Shown here piece after piece: positions 1 through 6,201 of a stretch of 9,853 nt of DNA. Each line of letters begins with the position of its first letter. Within the stretch, counting starts at the first letter, position 1. The DNA comes from Anaerolineae bacterium (lineage in GTDB: Bacteria; Chloroflexota; Anaerolineae; B4-G1), in NCBI GenBank assembly GCA_016783285.1, contig JADHWW010000177.1:1-9853 (forward strand), written 5' to 3'. Both the position numbers and the translations under genes were made by a program. The notes beneath the pieces were generated by a model. The model searched no databases and was not told where the DNA came from. It saw only the letters and a program-made list of their open reading frames with translations.

Positions 1-1877
1 AATATTGGTCCAATCTGGGCCTGGCGCAGTGGCTACTAGCCCTCCCGGCGTTGGGTGCTCTCTTGCACCTGGGGGCTCGAAGAACGCCCAAACTCCCGCA
101 CTCCCATACTCTTCTCTACTTCATCTTGGCCGGGCTGGCTCTGATCTTTCTCATGCTGCCCGCCTCCACTGCGATCTGGGAGCGTATCCCTGGCCTGCTC
201 TACCTCCAATTCCCGTGGCGGTTGTTGGGCCCGGCCAATCTGATGCTGGCAGTGTGCGTTGCGGGCGGGACGACCTTGCTGCCTGCCAATCGCTGGCGTA
301 ACCCGATCCTGGCGGTGAGCCTGGCAACGATCCTGCTGCTGGCGCTGCCGGTACTCTACCCGCCGATGTGGGGGCCTGATTTTGGAGGTACTGCGCCTGG
401 GGACATTCTGGAATGGGAACGACACAGCCTGGCGCTTGGCACGACCTCGACGGGTGACTTCCTACCGGTGGAGGTGGCGCCGCGTTGTGTGCATCCTGAG
501 TCGACGCTGGTCGAATCCTATTCGCGGCCCGGCCCGGTGGACAAAGTCAATCGCGCTACCCTGCCTGACGGCGCTACCGTTGAAATCGTCGAGCACGAGC
601 CACTCCACGACAGGTTTGCAGTCTCTACGCCCAAGAGGTTCGTCTTGCGCCTGTACACTTTCTACTTTCCGGGCTGGCGGGCTTACGTGGACGGCGAGGA
701 GGTAGAGATAGAGGTAGCCGGTCCCGAAGGATTCATCACCCTGTGGGTGCCCGAAGGCGAACACGAGGTGCTAGTGCGCTTCGAAGACACACCTCCACGC
801 ACAGCAGGGTGGGTCATCTCAGCAGTTGGCCTGATCATCTTGATCGCAGCCCTGATCCTGATGCGCACTCCCACCCCCTCCATTCTCCATTCTCCATTCT
901 CTCATTCTCCATTCTGGCTCGGGGGAGTGCTTCTGTTATTCGCCATTCTCAAGAGCGTGGTGATAGATCCACAGGACGATTGGATGCGCTACACTTCACC
1001 GCCGGGCCAGGCGTGGGCCGCCCGGTATGAGCAACGGGTCAACTTTGGGCAGATCGAACTCTTGGGCTACGACCTGCCCCGACAGCGCGTCCGTTCCGGC
1101 ACAAAGTTCTCACTCGTGCTCTACTGGCATGCCCTGACACCTTTAGATGCGAACTACCAGTCTTTCGTGCACCTGGCTCGCCCACTGCATATCCTGTGGG
1201 GCCAGGAAGATCACGTAAACCCGGCCGGTCTGCCGACGACGCGTTGGCCACTCGACAAGTATGTGTGGGACGAGTACGAGATAAACGTTCTGCCGGGGAC
1301 GCCGCCGGGGGAGTACGTGCTCAACGTGGGTCTTTACTCAATGGCTGGAGGCTACCGGCTGCCGCGCTACGACGAGCACGGGCAGATCGCCGGTGACAGT
1401 TTGGTGCTTACCTCGGTTGAGGTGGAGCGCCCGCGCCGCCAGCCCCGGTTGGCCGAATTGGACATGGCTCGTGAGGTGATGGCGACTTTCCCAGGAGGCG
1501 GTGTCACGCTTCTGGGGTACACCCAGTCCCACGATCAGGTAACGCTGCCGGGCGATTGGCGTGTCACACTCTTCTGGCGTGCCAGCCGAGATCGTCCAGC
1601 CGCGCGTGTCCGCGACCTGGTGCTGTTGGACACAGAGGGACACGAGGTGTGGCGGCTTTCGGGGAGCCCGGTGGATGGTCACTATCCCTTCGAGGTATGG
1701 CAGGCTGGTGAGATCGTGCGCGACCCACTCCTGTTTGTACCGGCGCAACCGGTGACACTGGCGCCGGGCGTGTACCACTTTGGCGTGATGGTAAGCGCAG
1801 ATGGACCCCTGATAGCCAAAGGGACGAACGAGACCTTTGTGCCTCTGGGCTCTGTGGAATTCCTCGTGGAGGAATGA
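1..1877 (+). CDS. PTPS-related multi-pass membrane protein, C-terminal part (5' truncated by window)
   Basis: The reading frame is open from the first bases and ends at TGA, so about 624 residues of a longer protein are visible. Hydrophobic segments lie at about residues 1-19, 37-54, 74-93, 100-119, 269-287 and 304-320. Two family-like motifs stand out: LQFPWRLLGPANL (about 68-80) and YFPGWRAYVDGEEV (about 221-234). They resemble the 6-pyruvoyl-tetrahydropterin-synthase-related (PTPS_related) and YfhO-like integral membrane proteins, which are thought to act in cell-surface glycan assembly; no enzymatic activity can be read from this part. After the last helix come two similar beta-rich extracytoplasmic domains (about 348-476 and 499-624), each opening with a LLGY motif followed by an LYW or LFW strand. 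The second contains the APGVYHFGVMV strand, matching PPGEYVLNVGLY in the first. A tandem tract encodes residues 293-304 between helices. The gene converges on the S1-domain gene with 28 bp between. Family assignment is fairly sure; function is not. Confidence 0.8.
   Translation, partial: YWSNLGLAQWLLALPALGALLHLGARRTPKLPHSHTLLYFILAGLALIFLMLPASTAIWERIPGLLYLQFPWRLLGPANLMLAVCVAGGTTLLPANRWRNPILAVSLATILLLALPVLYPPMWGPDFGGTAPGDILEWERHSLALGTTSTGDFLPVEVAPRCVHPESTLVESYSRPGPVDKVNRATLPDGATVEIVEHEPLHDRFAVSTPKRFVLRLYTFYFPGWRAYVDGEEVEIEVAGPEGFITLWVPEGEHEVLVRFEDTPPRTAGWVISAVGLIILIAALILMRTPTPSILHSPFSHSPFWLGGVLLLFAILKSVVIDPQDDWMRYTSPPGQAWAARYEQRVNFGQIELLGYDLPRQRVRSGTKFSLVLYWHALTPLDANYQSFVHLARPLHILWGQEDHVNPAGLPTTRWPLDKYVWDEYEINVLPGTPPGEYVLNVGLYSMAGGYRLPRYDEHGQIAGDSLVLTSVEVERPRRQPRLAELDMAREVMATFPGGGVTLLGYTQSHDQVTLPGDWRVTLFWRASRDRPAARVRDLVLLDTEGHEVWRLSGSPVDGHYPFEVWQAGEIVRDPLLFVPAQPVTLAPGVYHFGVMVSADGPLIAKGTNETFVPLGSVEFLVEE
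92..115. repeat. Short octamer tract inside the PTPS-related gene
   Basis: The units ACTCCCGC, ACTCCCAT and ACTCTTCT follow one another with an 8-nt period, the third being degenerate. The tract encodes a polar linker (TPKLPHSH region) between two hydrophobic segments. It is short and could be chance, but it resembles the other 7-8 nt tracts in this window. Confidence 0.4.
880..915. repeat. Heptamer tandem repeat (CCATTCT) inside the PTPS-related gene
   Basis: Three exact CCATTCT units are followed by an 8-nt variant CTCATTCT and a further CCATTCT. Together they make 36 bp, exactly 12 codons, so the reading frame is kept. The tract encodes SILHSPFSHSPF between the last two transmembrane helices, where a loop can tolerate length change. 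Its low complexity differs from the flanking coding sequence, which suggests a repeat that arose or expanded within the gene. Confidence 0.75.
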
Positions 1878-1880
1878 TCT

Positions 1881-1894
1881 GGGGACTGGGGACG
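1881..1894. repeat. Two-copy heptamer GGGGACT/GGGGACG after the PTPS-related stop codon
   Basis: GGGGACT is followed at once by GGGGACG, starting 3 bp after the stop codon and filling half of the 28-bp gap between two convergent genes. No hairpin followed by a T-run is visible in this gap, so neither gene has an obvious intrinsic terminator here. Two copies alone are weak evidence. Confidence 0.35.
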
Positions 1895-1905
1895 GCCGAC
1901 CTCTA

Positions 1906-2610
1906 CTAGCGCTTTGAGTGCTGTTTGAGAGTACGCGCCAGGATATCTTCTCGTTCGGAGAGGTTGGCGGGCTGGCGCTTATTGTGGCGACGCTCCGGCT
2001 GTCGTTGTCGTTGGGTGCGAGCGCGTTGGAGTGCAATCTCCATACTCGTTTGGGTGGATTCCTCTTCAGGCTCGTCCTCGGTCTCTGGTTCAATGCCCAT
2101 CATCGTCAGGTCAATACGCCGCTTCCGCCGGTCGAGTTTGAGGATGCGCACTTGGACCTCTTCGTTGATTTGCACCAGTTCGGATGGATGACGGACATAG
2201 CCAGAGGCCATCTCCCGGACGTGCAGCAGACCGGGGCGCTTGGTGCCGATGTCAACGAAAGCACCATAAGATTCAAGCCGCATCACGGTGCCGGTGTGAA
2301 CCTGTCCCTCCGCCAGGTCATGCCAGTTTACTCTGGGCGGCTCGACCATTGTCAAGCCAATATACTTCTTTTCCGGGTTCACTTTGGTGACCCACACCGT
2401 CACGTTGTCTCCTGGCTTGACCACGTCAGTTACGCGATTGACGCGCTCGGGCGCAAGTTGGGAGATATGCACTACTCCATCGCATTCGAGGCCGATATCC
2501 AGCACCGCGCCGTATAACTGCGTCTGTTTGACTGTTCCTTGCAGACACATCTTGGGTTGCAGGTCAGAGATGGAGCGGGGTTGGGGAATGTCGGTTGCTT
2601 CTTTTGCCAC
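1906..2610 (-). CDS. S1 RNA-binding domain protein (two S1 domains, ribosomal protein S1-like)
   Basis: This 234-residue cytosolic protein has two OB-fold S1 domains, at about residues 17-88 and 98-171. Each shows the pattern G-x-V, then YGA-x-V/F-x-DIG, then a G-x-x-H motif (DGVVHIS and PGLLHVRE) and a closing strand (KKYIGLTM and RRIDLTM). S1 domains bind single-stranded RNA. Ribosomal protein S1 usually has four to six copies, so this is a short relative rather than full S1. The C-terminus has an acidic patch (about 173-186, ETEDEPEEES) followed by an Arg/Gln/Lys-rich tail (about 196-234) that may add nonspecific RNA contacts. The start is GTG, chosen because AAAGGAG lies 7 nt upstream and the domain begins soon after. 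It has its own strong promoter, so it appears transcribed apart from smpB. The precise role (translation, mRNA stability) cannot be told. Confidence 0.9.
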   Translation of the reverse strand: MAKEATDIPQPRSISDLQPKMCLQGTVKQTQLYGAVLDIGLECDGVVHISQLAPERVNRVTDVVKPGDNVTVWVTKVNPEKKYIGLTMVEPPRVNWHDLAEGQVHTGTVMRLESYGAFVDIGTKRPGLLHVREMASGYVRHPSELVQINEEVQVRILKLDRRKRRIDLTMMGIEPETEDEPEEESTQTSMEIALQRARTQRQRQPERRHNKRQPANLSEREDILARTLKQHSKR

Positions 2611-2617
2611 AGGTATA

Positions 2618-2624
2618 CTCCTTT
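2618..2624 (-). promoter_or_regulatory. Shine-Dalgarno of the S1-domain gene
   Basis: Read on the minus strand, AAAGGAG lies 7 nt upstream of a GTG codon. This near-ideal ribosome binding site decides the start in favour of GTG. Confidence 0.85.
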
Positions 2625-2643
2625 GCTTTTGTGAGATGGTAGC

Positions 2644-2672
2644 ATTATACTTCCAGGGTGCTCAAGTGTCAA
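2644..2672 (-). promoter_or_regulatory. Consensus sigma-70 type promoter of the S1-domain gene
   Basis: On the minus strand TTGACA (2672-2667) and TATAAT (2649-2644) are both exact consensus hexamers separated by exactly 17 bp. Transcription would start around 2636-2638, giving a leader of roughly 25-28 nt that contains the AAAGGAG site. No operator-like dyad overlaps it. Strong constitutive expression is the natural inference. Confidence 0.9.
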
Positions 2673-2760
2673 GTTGATGTTGTTCGCGTAGTCATTAGGG
2701 TTCTTCAACTTAGACAATGACCAAGAACACTTATTAGACTATGCGAAAACATAGGAGCAC

Positions 2761-2791
2761 AAAAAGCCGCCCCAGCGAGAGGTGAGGGCAG
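2761..2791 (-). terminator. Possible intrinsic terminator downstream of smpB
   Basis: On the minus strand, starting 9 nt after the smpB stop codon, CTGCCC can pair with GGGCGG (one G-U pair) across a 13-nt loop. This is followed by C and a run of five T. An overlapping smaller palindrome (AGGGCA-GT-TGCCCT read on plus, 2785-2798) could compete. The stem is short and the T-run modest. Its position just after smpB and before a separate promoter makes a terminator plausible. Confidence 0.4.
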
Positions 2792-2799
2792 TTGCCCTA

Positions 2800-3258
2800 T
2801 CACCTGTAACGTTCCTTCAGCGCGCGCTCAATCTCCCGTTGAGCATCTTGCTTGGCGATAGCCTGCCGCTTGTCGTACTTGCGCTTTCCCCGCGCCAGCG
2901 CGATCTCGACCTTGGCTCGGCCATCCTTCAAATACAGCCGCAAGGGTACGATGGTGTAGCCGCGCTCCTGAACACGAGAGATAAGGCGGTTGATCTCCCG
3001 GCGGTGAAGCAGCAGTTTGCGCGGACGGCGTGGCTCGTGACTGTATCTCCCCGATGGATCATAGGGTGCGATGTGTACGTTGAATAGCCACAATTCCCCA
3101 TCTTGAGGTTGTGCGTATCCATCGCTCAAGTTCACCCTGCCGGCACGGACGGACTTGATCTCTGTCCCTTTTAGAACCAGACCGGCTTCGTAACGATCTT
3201 CAAGATTGAAGTCGTGCGCGGCTTTACGGTTAGTGGCGACAACTTTGAAACCTGACAT
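2800..3258 (-). CDS. smpB: SsrA-binding protein SmpB
   Basis: At 152 residues this is a full-length SmpB, the small basic protein that binds the tRNA-like part of tmRNA and delivers it to ribosomes stalled on broken mRNA, so that the nascent chain is tagged and released. Recognisable stretches are NRKAAHDFNLEDRYEAGLVL near the N-terminus, the GTEIKSVRAGRVNLSDGYA core (about 31-49), FNVHIAPYDPSG, HEPRRPRKLLLHRREI, and the Lys/Arg-rich C-terminal tail (ARGKRKYDKR to the end) that enters the mRNA channel. The ATG overlaps the stop of the upstream peptidase gene as TAATG, and AGGTG lies a few nt before it, indicating translational coupling. The tmRNA gene itself is not seen in this window. Confidence 0.97.
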   Translation of the reverse strand: MSGFKVVATNRKAAHDFNLEDRYEAGLVLKGTEIKSVRAGRVNLSDGYAQPQDGELWLFNVHIAPYDPSGRYSHEPRRPRKLLLHRREINRLISRVQERGYTIVPLRLYLKDGRAKVEIALARGKRKYDKRQAIAKQDAQREIERALKERYR

Positions 3259-4553
3259 TACTCACCTGTGAGAAGATACTCTACTGCTCGTTCCAGTTGA
3301 GGGTCCACATCTGGATCCCCTTCCTCGGGCCACGGAACTTGAATATCAGGCGCGAGTCCTTGGCCGTGAATGGCCCGGTCGTTGGGCGTGAACCACAGGG
3401 CAATGGTGACCCGCAACTCGGAGCCGTCGCTGAGAGTAAAGGGACGCTGTACCGAGCCCTTGCCGAAAGTGGCCTCCCCGACCAGTATGGCTCTTTCCCG
3501 ATCCTGCAACGCTCCGGCCACGATCTCTGACGCGCTGGCGCTGCTTCCATTCACCAGGACAACCAGCGGGATGTCTTCTCCTATGTCCCCTGGGCCAGCC
3601 TCGAATGTCCGCTTGTCGCCATCACTCCAGCGCTCGATGAGAATCACTCCGTCATTGAGGAAAAGATCGGCCACCTGCACGGCCTGATCCAGCCATCCGC
3701 CCGGATTCCGACGCAGATCGAAGACGATGCCTCGTGGTTCCTGGGCCAAGAGTTCTTCCAGACCTTCCTCCACCCGTTCGCTGGCCGTAGCGCTGAATTC
3801 GTGCAGCCTGATGTAGCCGACGCCATCGTCACGCATCTCCACCTCAATGATGGGGATCTCCAGACACGCACGGGTGACAGTGACCTCGAATGATTCAGAT
3901 ACTCCTTCGCGCTCAACGAGTAGTGTGACTTCGCTGCCGGCCGGCCCGCGAATCAGACCGATGGCCTCGTAGAGCGTGCTCCCGACGATGGAGACACTAT
4001 CTACCTCCAGAACGCGGTCGCCGGCGAGTATCCCCGCTTTCTCGGCTGGCCCGCCCTCAAAAGTCTGTACGATCTCTAATTTGCCATCCTCGTCCATATC
4101 CACAAACGCGCCAATGCCCTCAAATTCTCCGGTGGCATCTTCGGCCAGGATAGTCGCGATACTGGGTTCCATAAAGGCGGTGTACTCGTCGTCCAGCGTG
4201 TCCAGCATCCCCCGGATGGCGGCGTAGGTCATCTCCTGCATATCTGGCAGTTTGCCGTAGAAATTGCGCTGTACCAGGTCCCACACTTCCCAGAAAAGTT
4301 GAAAGGTTTCCTCGGTCTCGTTCGTCGGCGTCGGTGCGGGTATGGGTGTAATTGATGTCTCTTTCCCTATCTCTTCTGATGGGACAGGTGACTGAGTATC
4401 CGCCGGAGCAGTCACAGACCACATTGGCAGTACACCACGCCCGGCCAACAGGTAAGCCGAACCGAAACCGGCGAGAAACGCGGTCGCTGAGAACATTAAC
4501 ACGATTGTGCCCACCAGTAAGAACTTTATCACGTTACGCAAGGTACTGTTCAT
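3258..4553 (-). CDS. S41 family C-terminal processing peptidase, membrane-anchored (paralogue A)
   Basis: This 431-residue CtpA/Prc-type serine protease cleaves substrates near their C-terminus outside the cytoplasmic membrane. One N-terminal transmembrane anchor (about 9-37) is followed by a Pro/Thr/Ser-rich linker (about 48-80). A helical N-terminal part of the protease (WEVWDLVQRNFYG onward) comes next. A PDZ domain spans about 140-228, with GIGAFV and GPAEKAGILAGDRVLEVD. The S41 catalytic core covers about 240-430. Seen by analogy with E. coli Prc, Ser340 (NGSSASASEIVAGALQD) is the nucleophile, with Lys365 (GEATFGKGSVQ) 25 residues later and Gln369 completing the site, so the enzyme should be active. 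ATG is supported by GAGGAG 7 nt upstream. Its stop overlaps the smpB start; upstream lies a paralogous peptidase 51 bp away, with a hairpin between. Substrates are unknown. Confidence 0.95.
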   Translation of the reverse strand: MNSTLRNVIKFLLVGTIVLMFSATAFLAGFGSAYLLAGRGVLPMWSVTAPADTQSPVPSEEIGKETSITPIPAPTPTNETEETFQLFWEVWDLVQRNFYGKLPDMQEMTYAAIRGMLDTLDDEYTAFMEPSIATILAEDATGEFEGIGAFVDMDEDGKLEIVQTFEGGPAEKAGILAGDRVLEVDSVSIVGSTLYEAIGLIRGPAGSEVTLLVEREGVSESFEVTVTRACLEIPIIEVEMRDDGVGYIRLHEFSATASERVEEGLEELLAQEPRGIVFDLRRNPGGWLDQAVQVADLFLNDGVILIERWSDGDKRTFEAGPGDIGEDIPLVVLVNGSSASASEIVAGALQDRERAILVGEATFGKGSVQRPFTLSDGSELRVTIALWFTPNDRAIHGQGLAPDIQVPWPEEGDPDVDPQLERAVEYLLTGE

Positions 4554-4560
4554 TTGTCAT

Positions 4561-4566
4561 CTCCTC
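4561..4566 (-). promoter_or_regulatory. Shine-Dalgarno of S41 paralogue A, abutting a hairpin
   Basis: GAGGAG on the minus strand lies 7 nt before the ATG and only one base after the foot of the 15-bp hairpin. Its availability could therefore depend on how that hairpin folds or stacks. Confidence 0.8.
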
Positions 4567-4567
4567 A

Positions 4568-4601
4568 AGAAACCAGGTTTTTCGGAAAAAACCTGGTTTC
4601 T
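4568..4601 (-). repeat. Perfect 15-bp inverted repeat between the two S41 genes
   Basis: AGAAACCAGGTTTTT and its exact reverse complement flank a 4-nt loop. On the minus-strand RNA the loop reads UCCG, a member of the stable UNCG tetraloop class. The hairpin begins 3 nt after the stop codon of paralogue B and ends one nt before the Shine-Dalgarno of paralogue A. It lacks a trailing T-run after the stem, so it is not a classical terminator on this strand. It looks like a REP-type intergenic palindrome, and could stabilise the upstream mRNA segment or tune expression of the downstream genes. Confidence 0.9.
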
Positions 4602-4604
4602 CCA

Positions 4605-5786
4605 TCAGCGCTGAGATTGCAACCAAGTCACAGCGCGGTCAAGTTGCTCGTCCTGTAGGCCATCGCCGCGCGGAACGTAGACGTCAGGCGTCAGGCCCCG
4701 GCCTTGAATCTGATGCCGGTTGGGTGTCAACCACACCGCACAAGTGACGTGCAGCGACGAACCGTCGGAAAGATCATAGATCAGTTGCACTGCCCCTTTA
4801 CCAAAGGTAGGCTCGCCTATCAGTGGGGCGCGGACATGGTCTTGCAGCGCGCCAGCGACAATCTCGGCTGCGCTGGCCGTTCCGCCGTTGATCAGCACGG
4901 CCAGGGAGACGTCAGTAGAGACGCCACCACTCTGCACCTGGAAGGCGCGCTCCTGGCCGTCACGGTTCAGTTCATACAACACAATGCCATCGCCAAGGAG
5001 CTGGCTGGCGGTGGCTATCGCTGGGTCAATCAGACCGCCAGAGTTATCCCGCAGGTCCAAGATCAGGCTGGAGGTCTCTGCCTGTCGCAGTTCTCGTAGG
5101 GCGTTCAGGGTTTCGTCACCGGTCTTTTCCGTGAAACCCTGAACGTGAATGTAGCCAATGTCAGACGCCTGATCAAGCACGCGCCAGGTGACAGAAGGTA
5201 CCTGAATCTCCTCCCGGACGATGATGAGATCGAATGGTGGGGTGGGGGGGCGAGAAATGGTGAGTGTGACGGGTGTGCTGACCTCGCCATGGAGCCAGGC
5301 GCGCACGTCATCCACGGTCGTCTCGTCGGTGACCACTTCGGCATCCACGGCCAGCAGGATGTCTCCCTCGCAAACCCCGGCGCGCTCAGCGGGAGAGTCG
5401 GCGTAAGGAGACATCACCGTATGCCCCTCTGCATCGCGCCACAGCGTGACGCCGATGCCGCCATAAGAACCACGCATCTGGTCTTGCTCCAGTTCGTGGA
5501 ATTGAGGCTCGACAAAAACAGTGTAGGGATCGTCTAGCAGTCCCAGGGTCTCGCGGATGGCTCCGTAGGTGCGTTCACGGGGCGAAGGGAGTTGGCCGTA
5601 GAAATGCTGCTCTACCCGGTTCCAAGCCTCCCAGAACACACCCAGCGGCTCTGGACGGGTCACTTGCTCCAGTTCGTCCCATAACCAGTAGACGCCGAAC
5701 CCGGCTGTGAAGGCCAGGCAGAGGCAGAGAAGCACACCAACGATCAATTGCAAACGCAGAGTTGAGTCAGACACAATAGTTGACAT
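4605..5786 (-). CDS. S41 family C-terminal processing peptidase, membrane-anchored (paralogue B)
   Basis: This 393-residue protein has the same plan as the next gene downstream. It has one N-terminal membrane anchor (about 11-36), the WEAWNRVEQHFYGQLPSPRE segment, a PDZ domain (about 105-190, with GGIGVTLW and SPAERAGVCEGDILLAVD) and an S41 core. Ser305 (INGGTASAAEIVAGALQD), Lys330 (GEPTFGKGAVQ) and Gln334 keep the Prc spacing, so catalysis is expected. It differs from paralogue A in lacking the Pro/Thr linker and in its substrate-binding loops. The start is uncertain: the frame stays open for another 49 codons to 5933, but those residues are not domain-like and include a palindrome, whereas this ATG directly precedes the membrane anchor. 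No good Shine-Dalgarno is visible before it. It appears to be the first gene of the run S41-S41-smpB. Confidence 0.93.
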   Translation of the reverse strand: MSTIVSDSTLRLQLIVGVLLCLCLAFTAGFGVYWLWDELEQVTRPEPLGVFWEAWNRVEQHFYGQLPSPRERTYGAIRETLGLLDDPYTVFVEPQFHELEQDQMRGSYGGIGVTLWRDAEGHTVMSPYADSPAERAGVCEGDILLAVDAEVVTDETTVDDVRAWLHGEVSTPVTLTISRPPTPPFDLIIVREEIQVPSVTWRVLDQASDIGYIHVQGFTEKTGDETLNALRELRQAETSSLILDLRDNSGGLIDPAIATASQLLGDGIVLYELNRDGQERAFQVQSGGVSTDVSLAVLINGGTASAAEIVAGALQDHVRAPLIGEPTFGKGAVQLIYDLSDGSSLHVTCAVWLTPNRHQIQGRGLTPDVYVPRGDGLQDEQLDRAVTWLQSQR

Positions 5787-5793
5787 AACTAGT

Positions 5794-5809
5794 CCGAAAC
5801 AAGTTTCGG
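5794..5809. promoter_or_regulatory. Palindrome CCGAAAC-AA-GTTTCGG just upstream of S41 paralogue B
   Basis: Two perfect 7-bp arms surround a 2-nt centre, 8 bp upstream of the chosen ATG. A near-identical, longer palindrome lies 169 bp further upstream. Two matching dyads in front of an operon fit a dimeric repressor's operators, but a dispersed REP-like element would look the same. Confidence 0.55.
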
Positions 5810-5881
5810 CTTCCAGACCAGGTGAGTGTATCGCCCGCGTCGCCAACGCCGAACGACACGCCCGCCGTGAGCCTGGGCAGT

Positions 5882-5909
5882 ATTCTAACACAAAGCAGTG
5901 AGCAGACAA
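5882..5909 (-). promoter_or_regulatory. Candidate promoter for the S41-S41-smpB operon
   Basis: On the minus strand TTGTCT and TAGAAT are separated by 16 bp. They match the sigma-70 hexamers at 4/6 and 5/6 positions. The leader would be about 90 nt and would contain the CCGAAAC palindrome. This is only a plausible candidate, much weaker than the promoter of the S1 gene. Confidence 0.35.
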
Positions 5910-5960
5910 GTAAGGGATCGCGCAAACAGGCAAGCGAGTGATGAGATGCAGAGCAACGGA

Positions 5961-5980
5961 TGCCGAAACTCGTTTCGGCA
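5961..5980. promoter_or_regulatory. Palindrome TGCCGAAAC-TC-GTTTCGGCA, second copy
   Basis: Perfect 9-bp arms surround a 2-nt centre. The inner 7-bp arms are identical to those of the palindrome at 5794-5809; only the centre differs (TC against AA). It lies upstream of the candidate operon promoter. It may be an operator or a REP-like repeat copy. Confidence 0.6.
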
Positions 5981-6052
5981 GTCAAGAGCAGCAATTCTCA
6001 TAAAGCACTGGCTAAAGCCTCGAATCCAGTATTCACTACCGGACGCCCTTAC

Positions 6053-6146
6053 GGATGCGCTAACTTGTTGGCGTTTTTGACTGGCAAAGATGCGGTTTGC
6101 GCTGTTAGTTTTGGTAGCAAGACCACCGCAACAAGTTGCAACATCC
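6053..6146. repeat. Imperfect 18-bp inverted repeat spanning 94 bp
   Basis: The arms are 6053-6070 (GGATG, four unmatched bases, AACTTGTTG) and 6129-6146 (CAACAAGTT, four unmatched bases, CATCC), matching at 14 of 18 positions. The right arm also contains its own small palindrome GCAAC-AA-GTTGC (6128-6139). A competing pair TGCGGT/ACCGCA (6091-6096, 6125-6130) lies inside. It may be a miniature element remnant or a folded RNA. Confidence 0.45.
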
Positions 6147-6201
6147 AGAAAACGGGATCCAGAAAATGAGAATTGCCGAGCGATTGCCACGCATTTGAGA
6201 C

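Noticed and set aside
880..915. CRISPR-like repeat
   Set aside because: The units are 7-8 nt and directly adjacent, with no spacers, and lie in frame inside a gene.
1338..2093. A 251-codon open frame on the minus strand overlapping the 3' half of the PTPS-related gene and the end of the S1 gene
   Set aside because: It is antisense to two well-supported genes, has no recognisable domain, and its composition follows from the codon bias of the real genes.
1918..2517. A 199-codon plus-strand frame opposite the S1-domain gene
   Set aside because: The minus strand encodes two clear S1 domains with promoter and ribosome binding site; the plus frame has no motif or start signal.
5787..5933. A 49-codon N-terminal extension of S41 paralogue B
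   Set aside because: The extra residues have no signal or anchor character, run through a palindrome, and the later ATG sits right before the membrane anchor.
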